Assembly (NCBI GenBank): GCA_023213395.1
Contig: CM041465.1
Coordinates: 208,079,741-208,143,740, forward strand
From: Cycas panzhihuaensis
Lineage: Eukaryota; Cycadophyta
Direction: 5' to 3'
DNA: 64,000 bases
Shown here in pieces: positions 11,348 to 21,440 of this stretch (the first letter of the stretch is position 1; each line of letters starts with the position of its first letter). The translations under genes were made by a program, and so were the position numbers. Below the pieces are notes generated by a model. It worked only from the letters and a program-made list of their open reading frames with translations. It was not told the origin of the DNA and did not search any database.

Positions 11348-11932
11348 TTATTTGCAGACCTCTTGAGCAGACAAAAGGTTTAACTGCATCTTGGGTACAT
11401 AATATATCCTAGAAAACTTGCCTCCTACAATGGAAACTTCATCAATACCATCTACCGGGAATGCGCGAGCATCTCCAAGAACGATCTCGGCACCACTTTG
11501 ATTTGCATTCAACGTATCAAAGTTCCGCCTTTGGTAAGATATGTGCTTCTGTGCTCCAGAATCTAGCACCCAATAGTCTCTCCGATCTGATTCGGCTGAC
11601 AAGGTCTGCGCTCGGACACAATGACCAGCAACGCTCTTTCCTTTATCATCCTGATTACCTTTGCGCTTGTCACAACGCTTGAACCAACAATTCTTTTTGC
11701 GGTGACCATCCTTCTTGCAATAATTACACTTTCCATTAACCTTCTTCTTGTCTTGAGAGCTTTCTCCAGACCTTTGTGTGAACTTCTCCTCCTTAACAGC
11801 CTCCTTCCTCTGAGTTTTCATGGCTAGGGCCTGACTTAATGAAGATCCACCAAGCAATCCATGATGTTTTATCTTGGCATCCTCTACTAGAATTAGGTTT
11901 TTGAGGCCATCGAATGTTTCTGCCTCCATCAC
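11348..11932 (-). CDS. C2 Gag C-terminus with zinc knuckle and aspartic protease
   Basis: An open frame of 194 codons. It holds the Gag knuckle CNYCKKDGHRKKNC (C-x2-C-x4-H-x4-C) near residues 66-79. The retropepsin active site WVLDSGAQKHIS lies near residue 122 and the flap/C-terminal block YYVPKMQLNLLS near residue 180. The protease cuts the Gag-Pol polyprotein. The frame has no stop, but its upstream partner (11933-12472) is broken. The first ATG is internal to Gag. Confidence 0.85.
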   Translation of the reverse strand: MMEAETFDGLKNLILVEDAKIKHHGLLGGSSLSQALAMKTQRKEAVKEEKFTQRSGESSQDKKKVNGKCNYCKKDGHRKKNCWFKRCDKRKGNQDDKGKSVAGHCVRAQTLSAESDRRDYWVLDSGAQKHISYQRRNFDTLNANQSGAEIVLGDARAFPVDGIDEVSIVGGKFSRIYYVPKMQLNLLSAQEVCK

Positions 11933-12472
11933 TTCATCTCTACCATAAATGGTCTAGAATGTGGCGAACGTAGCTAGCAGATTCAACATGATTATCACAA
12001 ACAAAAATGCATCATCGATCGAGTTCTGCTTCAATTCTTCTAGCTTGTTCCTTAAGTCGGTTATTTTATTCAGGTAGGAGCTGATATTGTTCTCATCTTC
12101 AACTCGTGAATTGAGTAGTTCCAACATCAGTGCAAGACACCTATTCATCTTCTTCTTCTCAAAAGTATCACACAACTTTGTCCAAATCTCGATTGGGTCA
12201 TCCAGATTGTGAACCAATGCACTCTAGTCTGGCGCTAGTCAGAGTTTTAGTAATCCAACGACCATAAATTACTTTTCTTCAAGTTTGATACGTTCCTTAT
12301 GGTCAAATGGAACTGAAACAAGCTTCGCCTTGGTGATTCCCTAAAGTTGATTCACCATCAATATAAGCTCTGTACTGGCCTTCCATTCGCTGAAATTGTT
12401 ACCATTAAAGATAACCTTAGGCATGAGCTTCTCCATCTCGAACAATGGGCTATAATATGAATCACACGACAT
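11933..12472 (-). pseudogene. C2 copia gag N-terminal part
   Basis: An ATG at 12472-12470 begins MSCDSYYSPLFEMEKL, followed by FNGNNFSEWKA, the start motif of copia Gag. At 12217-11954 it continues EIWTKLCDTFEKK and ISSYLNKITDLRNKLEEL. In-frame stops occur near 12342, 12265, 12230 and 11951. This capsid region would assemble the virus-like particle. Confidence 0.8.
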
Positions 12473-13956
12473 TAGACGATCATATTAAGGACAGAAATGT
12501 ACCCTTGTGTCCTCCTTTAGTCCAAGAGCAATCACTGGAGGCTTTAAAACACCGATTATACTCGCAGATGCAGGTCACTGACTCCTTCTTCCTCGACAAC
12601 CGTCAACAAACAACCATTAAATAACCTTCTAAGATGTCAAAAAGATCCTTAAGGCATGCAAAACGATGCTCTACGAACAAGGACAACTCCAAGGCACGAT
12701 CTCCAAGTCTTTGTCACAAAAACAAAATCTCCTTGATCCGAGCTCAAAATGGACCAAGAGCACTCCAAATATGTTACAATATGTAATACTATGGTGTATC
12801 AATGGTTCAAAGGGTTTTTATAAAGTTCAATTGAAGGGGGAATATGCCAAAAGGTATATTCCCAAAAGTGGCGGCTTTTACAAAGAGACGCACTTCCTTA
12901 CTTAACCCACGTGCTCCAATATCAATCAAAAGGTATTTGTGATATTCCTAAGTTAGAACCTTAGTATAAAAACCACATAAACTTAATATTAAAATGCACG
13001 AGGTGATGGAAAAGGACACAGTGCAGCTTCATACTAGGCTGTCCTGTGCATACCATACGGACTAGCAAACTGAGATGGAGGGATATTACTCACTGTACGG
13101 CTGGTAAATAGGTTGATCTCAGCCTCACGAGGTCTCAAACACGCCCAGCCTCACCAAGGACATGCCCAGCCAGCCTTAAACGGGCCCAACTAGTCTCAAA
13201 AAATGCCCAGCCACACTCCAAGTGTGCCATATCAATCATGAATCGTGCTTAGCCATCATACAAGACACTCAAACAACCTCAGAACAGTTGTACAGTCCTT
13301 GTGTACCCAAGTCTTCAAAGGAGTATACAATCAGCCTAGCTATTGCTCAACACACAGATGTAAGCTCAACAGGATGTATACAGTAGAGATAGGCGGATCA
13401 CACTCCCAATTAAAGACACCACAAGTCAAAAAATCAGTAGTTTGATACTATGTTATGCTATATTCTCAATCTAATCTTGGTATAGAGGGCTAGAAACATC
13501 CCAAAAAGGCTCCAATCTCTCCCTTATATAGACAAGATGAATGAAATACCATAAAAGGCTTGCCCTTTTTGAGTTTTATAGTATTTTTGGTGAAAAAATG
13601 ACCAACTTACTCGTGTACATAGATGGTTGTCCTCAAAGTCGCCGAATCACCATCAGTATATGTTCTGCTCACTTGAATCACTTCAACAGATCATCAACCG
13701 ACTTCAAATGACCCCTAATGAGCCAACTCCAACCACAAACGTGGTCTTCACGCCTAAATACTGACTCCAATAACCCTTACACTCCGTTGAATAGTGATCT
13801 CTACTACTTCAACCACCACTGATTTGTTGTACCTGCTTTGTACGTTGTTGGAGGTGATGGACCCTCAGGATAGGTCCTGGGTTTGACGGCTTCACTCGGC
13901 AACCAACGATCACACCGTTCCACTCAACGTCAGGCTTTAGCTGTGTAGAACCCTAC
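12473..13956 (-). other. C2 untranslated leader, about 1.5 kb
   Basis: Lies between the primer site and the Gag ATG. I see no coding similarity. At 13120-13230 the word gcccagcc and near variants recur with aactagtctcaaa-like spacers, a short imperfect repeat. The length is unusual for copia leaders but matches the long leaders of C1, A and B in this window. Confidence 0.6.
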
Positions 13957-13969
13957 GGCTCTGATACCA
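13957..13969 (-). other. primer binding site of C2
   Basis: The minus strand reads TGGTATCAGAGCC, a perfect 13-nt initiator tRNA-Met complement, immediately after the LTR end. Confidence 0.9.
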
Positions 13970-14331
13970 TGTTCGGGAATATGAAATCATACACAAATGT
14001 TTCCATACGCAGGATATTTAACCATACACAGCAAGCAACAAATAGAAAACACAGAAAACAGGTGCACAGTACACAGAAATTTACGTAGGAAACCCTTTCG
14101 GGAAAAAACCCACCACAAAGAAGATCCTTAATGGATCACTTGATTATTGCACAATGAATACTTGATATTGAATATACAAGGCCTCGAGGCATTTCTACTC
14201 TCCGAAGAGGTGTCACCCGATTAGGGTTGTGACCCTCCAAATAAGTCGCACCTTTTGGCTTCGCACCTTTTCACTTAATTAAACCACATTAACATAACTA
14301 AGTGGCTTAATAATTAACAACCACATTAACA
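13970..14331 (-). repeat. 5' LTR of C2
   Basis: Starts tgttcgggaa and ends cattaaca on the plus strand. Same length as the 3' copy. Its TATA box is altered by one base at about 14196. Confidence 0.9.
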
Positions 14332-14377
14332 CAGTCAACTTATCTATGTCATTAAGGCCCAGAATTGAAGATGCCAT
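14332..14377 (-). pseudogene. first 15 codons of C1 gag
   Basis: The minus strand begins ATGGCATCTTCAATT and reads MASSILGLNDIDKLT before being cut by the C2 LTR. This resembles the start of copia Gag proteins (an Asn-Asp/Ile-Lys-Leu block before the aromatic-Trp motif). It lies about 700 bp after the C1 primer site, which fits. Confidence 0.6.
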
Positions 14378-15071
14378 GATTGTACTGGTTAGGAACAGAT
14401 CTGAGAGACTAAACTAAGTCAAATTTTGAAGATCAAAACGTTGAACTCTGTGAACAGGGGTGGACTGTGCAGTCGGACGAATTTCCGTACAAAAAAAAGT
14501 GTACGAATCAAAACAAAGAGTATACCAAATGAAATATCTTTTCAAGAGGAATCCAGATATGTGATTATTTTTTGGAAATATCTTTTTTGTTACGAGAAAA
14601 TTGGCTCGAAATGCTAAAGTGGGAAGCTAGGGCTTGAGGAGAAAATGCTCATAACTTCATGAATTTGTCGTGAAACTCCTCGAAATTGGACTTAAAATTT
14701 CGGTAATCCACAAACACAGAGATTAGGAGTGATTTTATCCGAAGATCCAAAAGATTTTTAGAGAAAATCACAGAAACACAGCCAAACCCGCGTGGACTGG
14801 TAAAATTAGTAAAACTGCCTCAAAATGACTTCGACCCTATTGAGAAAGTTGTTGCTCTTGTCAAGATCTATTTGTTGGTCAAATTTTGTTCGATTCTGAC
14901 AACCTCGAATAATTGGTCCGTACACATTCGTACAGTGAAGAATTTGCAGTCCTTTTCTCTTCTGCTCTTCTATATAATGAATAATCTAGACCTCTTGGAA
15001 GGTAACTATACTTAAATCGATTTAGTCTCCCAAAATCCTTAGGAAAATTTCTTCAAATGGTCAAAGTTCCT
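14378..15071 (-). other. C1 untranslated leader
   Basis: About 690 bp between the primer site and the Gag start. No coding similarity. Several gtacg/cgtac words occur near 14480-14510 and 14920-14940. The plus-strand open frame at 14426-14617 has no recognisable motif. Confidence 0.55.
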
Positions 15072-15083
15072 GCTCTGATACCA
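15072..15083 (-). other. primer binding site of C1
   Basis: The minus strand reads TGGTATCAGAGC directly after the 5' LTR end. Confidence 0.85.
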
Positions 15084-15286
15084 TGTTAACAATTAGACCC
15101 TCAATTAATGAAGAAGGGTACAATCTCTCTTGATTATTGATAGAGGGAGACCTCCTTTAAATACAATAGACTTTGTAACCATTATGAGGTTATTACATTA
15201 AAATATATGAGTTAAGAATAAATGAGGGTCTTAACACATTTCCCCTCTTCTTTAATGATCCTAGGATAAAACATTACATTCTAATA
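15084..15286 (-). repeat. 5' LTR of C1
   Basis: 203 bp, starts tgttaac on the plus strand and ends ctaata, where the partner ends ctaaca. Followed by TSD gaccc at 15287-15291. Confidence 0.9.
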
Positions 15287-15291
15287 GACCC

Positions 15292-15377
15292 TAACATAAT
15301 ACTTAAGACTATAACTTGATTGACTCTAAGACACACCTTAAATTAAACACTTACACATTAAACATTATATTCTAACA
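15292..15377 (-). repeat. 5' LTR of D, outer part
   Basis: Continues the D LTR after C1 and ends ctaaca at 15377, complementary to its other end near 4825. To the right the text becomes Gy1 coding sequence (RNase H tail) without a purine tract, so 15377/15378 is an insertion border. Confidence 0.6.
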
Positions 15378-16890
15378 GAGGAAGGTGGCTAAAGGTAGGA
15401 TGGGAGAACGACTAAGAAAATTGGCTACTTTATTAGAAACAGCTTTTTTGCATTTAATCACAAGTCAAAATTGTTGGATGTACGAAGCCCATTTAAGATG
15501 TCGATGTTCTTGGATTTTGGATTCAGAATTTAAAATTTCCAGAGGTTGGTGGTCAGTATAGACAATAGTATCACTGTCAAGGAGAATGTCGCCAATGATG
15601 GAGAGCTTGAACAAGGGCATAAAATTTTGTCATAAGTACTATAATTGAGATTGGCTTGAGAAAATGTTTCAGAATAATAAGTGATAGGATGCCCTCACTG
15701 CTTAAGAACAACGCCAAGGGCAAACTAGGAAGCATCAGTTTCTAGTTCAAAGGGTTGCGTGAGATCAAGAAGATAAAGGATAGGTGTGGTGCACAAGGAA
15801 ACTTTGAGTTTTTGAAAAACAGTGTTTGCATAAGAGTCCCAAGCAAAACTTGTGGAATTTTTAGTAAGAATATTGAGAGGATGTGCAATGCTAGAAAAGT
15901 AGGAAATAAACTTCTATAAAAGTTGACAGTACCAAGAAAACTTTTGAGCTTGGTGAGAGTAGAAGGTTTTGGCCAATTTTGAATGGTACGGACCTTTTTT
16001 GGATCAACATGAATGCCATCCTCATCAATGATGAATCCAAGATAAGAGATAGATTTTTGTGCGAAGAAACATTTCTTGAATTTGGCTTTGAGTTGATGTT
16101 GTCGTAATAAAGCCATGACAGTATCAACATGATGAAGATGCTCCTTCAAATTGTTGCTAAAGACTACAATATTATCAACATAAGCAATGACAAATTTACC
16201 CAAGTGAGGGCGAAAAATGTCGTTAATAAGCTGCATGAAAGTGGCAAAAGCGTTAGTTAAGCCAAAAGGCATGACTAACCATTCATAAAGGTCATTTTGA
16301 GTTTTGAAGGTTGTTTTCCAAGTGTCATGAGCTTGAGATGATCCAACAAGTCGTCAATGCATGGAAGTGGGTACCAATTTTTAATAGTGATTTTGTTAAG
16401 AGCTCAATAATCAATACACAAATACCATTCTTTATCTTTTTTTGGAGTGAGGATTGCAAAGGAGCCACAAGGAGAACAATTTGGTTGAATTTTACCTTCT
16501 TCAATCAATTGAGCCAACTAGTGCTCCAATTCAACATGAGTCAAAGGAGTAGTGCGATATGGAGCTTGATTAGGAAGTAAGGAACCTGGAACAAAATCAA
16601 TAGAATGTTGCATAGTACGTATTGGAGAAAGTCCCTTAGGTTCTGCAAAGACATCAGAGTACACATCTAAAAGAGTTTTTATTACTTTTGGTGGCATCTC
16701 AGTACAATTTTCCTTTTCTTCTTAACGAGTGACACAAAGTACCATTTGCTTAGAGGTGTTGGCAAGTTTGATTGCAAGATTTCTGATGATGAGAGCTAAG
16801 GATGGAGAAAGATTGACCACATAAGTAAGTTTATATGCTTTCCCACTTTTGTGAAGCATATAGGTATTATGATATCCATCATACAATGCT
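15378..16890 (-). pseudogene. Gy1 gypsy RT and RNase H
   Basis: The RT C-terminal half is open at 16272-15742: MPFGLTNAFATF, then AYVDNIVVFS where family members have a DD pair, then YLGFIIDEDGI, KVRTIQNWPKP and LKSFLGTVNFYR. The second catalytic Asp is Asn, caused by a single G-to-A. The RT N-terminal half (16300-16890) and RNase H (15740-15380, ending near NFLSRSP) are broken by stops. This RT cannot be active as written. Confidence 0.85.
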
Positions 16891-17240
16891 CAATGATTGT
16901 GTTGATATGGGCGTCCCAAGAGAGTGTCGTTGCAATCCATAGGGGTGACATCACAATCAACTATGTCCAAGAATGGTGGAACAACAAAAGTGACAGTACA
17001 AATTTTGTCAACCATTGTTCTATGACCATTAGCCATTACCCACCCAAGAGTACAGGGTTTAAGATGTGGCTTGGTTAGCAATTGCAGAGAATCCACTAAT
17101 GTTTGTGAAATTAGATTCTTCATGCTTCTGTTATCAATGATACAAAGAGCTAAGTGATCCTTGATCTAACAATTTTGTGTGAAAAGTTGTTCTCTCTGAG
17201 AAGCAAAATATTAAGTGGTCATCAACATAAGATGCGGATC
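16891..17240 (-). pseudogene. Gy1 protease region
   Basis: The frame at 17123-16890 reads HLKPCTLGWVMANG, VTFVVPPFLDIVDCDV and MDCNDTLLGRPYQ. This is the C-terminal half of a plant gypsy aspartic protease (the aromatic-D-hydrophobic-LLGRP block before RT). The active-site DSG/DTG half is not clearly readable upstream. Confidence 0.7.
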
Positions 17241-17246
17241 TGAAGC

Positions 17247-18139
17247 CTACAAATTAGGGACATCAATAATGCCATTTGATTCCAGTGATGCTTGATATTC
17301 GGTGATCAAAGTGCATGATTTATGTTGTGCTCGACATTCAATGCCTGTATGGCTTGAGCATTTATGAAAAGAAAAATATTTCTTTGCATTGGCTAGTCGT
17401 GGCACATTAATTGTTTCGGAAATTGAGGTAGATGTTAGAGGTGGTCGAGGTCTTTGTTGCAACTTGCTTTCAATTTTGAGAGCAAGTTGATAAGCAGCTT
17501 GAAGTGTAGGAATTTGAAGGAGATCCATCTCACGCTGCAGAAATGAAAAAAGTCCACCAATAAATTTCAACTCAAAAATATGGTCAAGGTCAGAGACTTC
17601 TAACCAAATAGAAAGTTTGACAAACTCGTCGATGTATTGCTATACAGACTATCTAGAGACCTATCAAAGATGAAGCCAATGCGTAGTGAGCTCATCAAGA
17701 TATCCCAAAGGATAGAACCAACTGCATATAATGTTTCTAAATTCAACCCATATAAAAGGAGATTGATTGCGGGAGAAAGCTTACCACAACGTTAAAGCTT
17801 ATTCTACCATATGAACTTCAACAACCATAATTTTTTGTGCCTCCATGAATTATTGTGTTCTGAAATAGGTTTCAAGACTTTGAAGCCACGCATCTAATTT
17901 GTCTATGTTCATTGTGCCTTCATAAAGTGGAATATTGATTTTGGCATCTAATTTGAAGGGAGGTGTTTGAATTGGAATGATTGTTGAAATTGCCTGTTGT
18001 TGTTGAATCTGTTGAAACATGATCATCATACTACCAAATTTTGTTGGAAAATTTGTGCATCCTATCATTGTTCCTAAAGCTCTTATGTCAAGAGTTCAGT
18101 GATATCTAGTTCAGATCAATCCTCTTGATCAAGAGACAT
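17247..18139 (-). pseudogene. Gy1 gag
   Basis: An ATG at 18139-18137 begins MSLDQED, then stops occur at several Trp/Gln-like positions. The capsid start INIPLYEGTMNIDKLDAWLQ is readable at 18068-17850. The C-terminal part LKFIGGLFSFLQ and a knuckle-like FSFHKCSSHTGIEC lie at 17570-17247. The knuckle resembles the C-x2-H-x4-H-x4-C form with its first Cys replaced by Phe. Confidence 0.75.
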
Positions 18140-18831
18140 GATTTGTCTATGTGGGGTATGCTTGCCTATGGAAAGGGCTTATGGCAATATGGTTGTTTAA
18201 AAGAAAATTTATCTCAAAAGTACAACTACCAATGAAGAATTGTACGAGGTACACTTGACTAAGGAGAGGGCTTATGTCAATATGCCTGTTGTACAAGAAT
18301 TTTAGAAGAATGGTATGGGGTACGCCTGCCTAAGGAGAGGGCTTATGGTAGTATGCCCATTGTACAAAAAGAAATTCAATCACGTACATATTTTTCTTTT
18401 TTTAATATCGATATATGTATTCGGCCCAAAATATCAAAAAATTAGAAGAGATTTTTTTTTTTTTTAAGAAAGGGCTTAATTTCTACCTAAAAGTACGGTT
18501 TCGTATAGTCGTACAGAGGTGTACGGCCAAGAAATAAAGTGGGTCTCAAATGAAAGATTTTTTGGTCGCCTATCTAGATCTGCAATTAGTTTCATGTTCA
18601 GAAATCTAGATTTCAAGAAAATCACTTTGGAAGAGATATGGGCAGTTAGGGTTTGAAACTACTTTTTGCTCATTTTGAAAAAAAAAAAAAATTAAATGCA
18701 ACAAATTTGCACTTAAAAGAAAGATCTAATCATAATGAAAAGATTAAGACTAGTTTCTAAAAGTTTACCTGAGATTTTGGAGAGAAATTTGCAGATGAAG
18801 CCTCAAACCCGCACCCTCTTTTTTTCTCATT
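18140..18831 (-). other. Gy1 leader
   Basis: No coding similarity. The right two thirds is A/T-rich with a 13-base A run near 18680. I could not find a primer binding site, so the LTR border of Gy1 is unresolved. Confidence 0.45.
18150..18372 (-). repeat. dispersed triple repeat in the Gy1 leader
   Basis: Three imperfect copies of a roughly 50-bp unit with core gagagggcttatg begin near 18153, 18243 and 18315. The 5' part reads ggggtacgcctgcctaagg with changes and the 3' part ends near gttgtacaa. Spacing is 70-90 bp. Confidence 0.75.
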
Positions 18832-19070
18832 TGTGTGCCTCTCCTTGTATGACTAACTAATATACCAGAATTCATCACAAAAAAGGACAGACTGGTGAGA
18901 ACATCATTAACCAACTTTATTCATGAAACAAAGGGCGTTGTGTCTGGTCCTCTCACAACCAGACACAAGCCTGGGTAATTACAACAGAGGACAAACCCTC
19001 ACACGGTAATCAATTTCCTGCCCAGATCGCTATTTACATACATACATGTTTATTCCTTTCCTACTTTCTC

Positions 19071-19078
19071 TTATATAT
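19071..19078 (-). promoter_or_regulatory. TATA box in H LTR
   Basis: The minus strand reads CCATATATAAGAG. The same motif is kept in the 5' LTR at 39026-39033. Confidence 0.5.
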
Positions 19079-19264
19079 GGTTAATACACAGTTACATAAC
19101 TGTTTTTTTCAGTTTTTGTTTTATCCTTTCCTTAACTAATTACTACACACTGCCCAAACTGCCCCTCGGTCTGTCCAAGTTGCACTCAAGTCTGCGGTCC
19201 TCACTGGTTGCGGCTTGATCCTTCTTGGTTGCGACCCACAGTCTTCACCGATTCTGTTGGCGAT

Positions 19265-19374
19265 CTTCTCTAGTTGCAGTGGAAGTCTTCTCTAGTTGCA
19301 GCAGCAGTCTTCTCTAATTGCAACAGCAGTCTTCTCTAGTTGTAGTGGCACTCTTTACTAGTTGCACTTCATCT
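19265..19374 (-). repeat. 22-bp minisatellite in the H 3' LTR
   Basis: Core cttctctagttg starts at 19265, 19287, 19309 and 19331, with a decayed fifth unit near 19353. The 5' LTR has only two good copies of this core near 39255-39285 plus diverged relatives. Confidence 0.85.
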
Positions 19375-19412
19375 TTAATATTACTACAAAATGGATGTTT
19401 AAGCTGCACACA

Positions 19413-19424
19413 TCTCCCTGGCAA
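19413..19424 (-). other. polypurine tract of H
   Basis: The minus strand reads TTGCCAGGGAGA directly before the LTR start TGTGTGCAG. It is less pure than a typical tract, but position and composition fit. Confidence 0.6.
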
Positions 19425-19477
19425 CCACTTTGAATGAGTACCATACTCGTTCTCAAAACCTCAAAATACCAATTCCC

Positions 19478-21052
19478 CTAATTTCTCTTTTGAGCTTCTC
19501 TAATCTTTGCCTTTTCCCTGCGTATGTATTCCATCTCAGGTCTTGCCACTTGAGGAAGCAATCTTAACCCATCCCGCTTTATATATTCACAAAACAGAAC
19601 AACATCTTGCATTGTATCTAGCAGAGCCAATGTTGGCCTTTCCCCAGAATGTAGTTGCTCAATTTCTTGATTCAACTCATTATTCACCCTTTCTGTTAAT
19701 TCTAGCTGGTCTCTATAAGCATTGTGTTCCTTCCACAAATTCTTGCACCGCTCTGATTCTTTATCGGTTTTTATTATCCATGCTCCTAATCAATGATATA
19801 CTTGTTGCATATCTACTGGAATATATTTATCAAATCTTATCTTAAATTCCTCCAACTGTGGGCCTACTTCATTTATGTCGTCTACCCAATCCATTATAAA
19901 ATTTTTCAAAGAGTCCAATTTTCCTTCAGTGATTTGGTGAATCCTTTTTAATGAATCTTCTGGTCGCCTTGCTCTGCTTTCTAATTCTATAACCAGCAGC
20001 CTGGTGACCTTTGCCAAAAACGACGTTTTCCAATTTGTTACATCCTGTTCATCGCATTCCATCGAATCCAGCCCTTCCTCCAAAATTTCTTTACCTACAT
20101 TAAACTCAATCTCTGCTAGCTGGTTATCCAATTTTTCTATAATCGCTTTCTTTTTTTTCTCTTGAGCCAATCTTCTCATTTTCTGTTTATGCTCTTTACT
20201 ATCCACTTCTATGTCTCTCTTAGGTCTTTCTTCCCTTGTTTCCTCCTCCTCCAGTTCTTCTTTGGGTATTATATCTGCAATCCTAGTTACTTCTTCTTCT
20301 AGTAGCCTAACAGCTTTTCCATCCTCCTCCTTTCCCTTGTAGTCAGATTCGGTGAGGTCTTGAATCCCTACTGCAACCTGCTTCATTTGGTACAATCTTT
20401 GTATCCAATCCTGGACTTTACTTTGCACTTCCTCCCAGTCTTCTAAGTTGCTATTTGTCCAGCAGGCTAATAATGCTCGTTCCTTCCTTCCTTTCAGCAT
20501 ACTTACCTACAGACACTGGTAAATAAGCAATCCCTGCAAAATTGTTGCATAATAAAAAGAAACAATTTTATTTGATTCCAAAACTGTTTGTAAATTTATT
20601 CTTATTCGTTGCATTACGAATTTTGCCCAATTCAACAGTTTCCCTTGAGCTACCCGATTAATCATCATTCTAAAATTCGCTGGCACAAATGTGTCCTTCT
20701 GATTCAACACAATTTTGGTGAAGATCAAATGTGCTAAAAACCACTTTTTCGGAGACCGAATCCCTGCTATCCTGATGCCTGAGGTAGATGCATCCTTACT
20801 CTCAGCTCCAATTATCTTCGCAGCTTCTTCCCTAGGGATCCGTGTGTCCCTCTTAATTACTTCACCCTCTTTTGGAAGTCCCGTGACTTCTGCTATGATA
20901 TTTTCTGAAATTTGCACCATTTCTGGATATTCGGCAATCAAGGGAATTACTACTTGCAAGGATTTGATTGAATTTGACAGAATTCCTACCATTATAAACT
21001 TATGTAGCCCAACCTTTGCGATCAATTTCTTCCGTTCATCGTCTTTGTTCAT
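19478..21052 (-). pseudogene. H 3' extra ORF (uncharacterised, coiled-coil)
   Basis: Three open pieces in tandem lie downstream of integrase: 21052-20507 (181 codons, from MNKDDERKKLIAKVGLHK), 20500-19790 (236 codons) and 19738-19478 (86 codons), probably one ORF of about 500 codons with two breaks. Part 1 contains SGIRIAGIRSPKKWFLAHLI then FVPANFRMMINRVAQGKLLN. Parts 2 and 3 are Glu/Lys-rich with predicted coiled coil. There is no signal peptide or clear membrane segment, so an envelope role is not supported. Part 1 aligns by eye with the ORF at the same place in G1. Function unknown. Confidence 0.65.
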
Positions 21053-21059
21053 AACTTGC

Positions 21060-21440
21060 CATTACCTTTAGAATTAGGTGGATCATCATTTTCCCTGATC
21101 AACAATGTTCTCGTCATTATGCTGAATACTTCAAGTGCGACTACAATTGTCGTCTTTAACTCCGACTCTATCTTGCTTTAAGTGCAACCTTCCGTATTAA
21201 TGTCTACTGTGACCTGCGCATTCTTCCTGCACCATCGCACTATATCCTGTAACAAAATCCGTTCTATAATTGTCACAAGTGCAACCTTCCGTGTTAACAT
21301 CCACTACGACCTGCGCTTCCTACCTGCACAGCTACACTATATCCTGCAACTGTCACAAGTGCAACCTATTGATCGCCATCTTCATCCTGTCACTATTGTT
21401 CGTGTTAATTATCAAGATTTGGTGCGGATCTTCTCTACCG
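21060..21440. repeat. long-period tandem repeats 3' of H integrase
   Basis: The word agtgcaacct begins copies at 21181, 21278 and 21358, giving periods of 97 and 80 bp. Each contains a ctgcgc...cctgca...tatatcctg block. No gene is seen here. Confidence 0.75.

Larger units (their letters stand above)
8032..14331 (-). mobile_element. C2, Ty1/copia retrotransposon nested in C1
   Basis: Bounded by two 362-bp LTRs (8032-8393 and 13970-14331) with TGTT...AACA ends. It has a perfect initiator-Met primer site at 13957-13969 and a purine tract at 8394-8402. Internal order on the minus strand is leader, Gag, CCHC, protease, integrase, RT, RNase H, which is copia order. Flanks are ttctc on the left and cagtc on the right, so no target duplication is visible. 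The LTRs differ at about 30 sites by eye, mostly transitions. Confidence 0.9.
5150..15286 (-). mobile_element. C1, Ty1/copia retrotransposon, defective
   Basis: The unit is bounded by 203-bp LTRs (5150-5352 and 15084-15286) and a perfect 5-bp duplication, gaccc. An initiator-Met primer site lies at 15072-15083 and a purine tract next to the left LTR. The coding part is reduced to a Gag start, a Gag zinc knuckle, an integrase core fragment, and RT plus RNase H with several frame breaks; no protease is visible. Much of its length is C2, inserted at 8032-14331. The two LTRs differ at roughly 14 positions by eye, so the insertion is old. Confidence 0.9.
15378..18831 (-). mobile_element. Gy1, Ty3/gypsy chromovirus-like fragment
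   Basis: Holds leader, Gag, protease, RT and RNase H of a gypsy element in minus orientation. It is cut on the left by D just after the RNase H end (NKVANFLSRSP) and on the right by H. Its coding text parallels Gy2, which has a chromodomain. It is full of stops and frame changes. Its own LTRs and integrase are not in this segment. Confidence 0.8.
18832..19412 (-). repeat. 3' LTR of H
   Basis: 581 bp, plus-strand ends tgtgtgcctctcc and ctgcacaca. It matches 38785-39339 except mainly in the 22-bp repeat region, where copy number differs. Confidence 0.93.
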
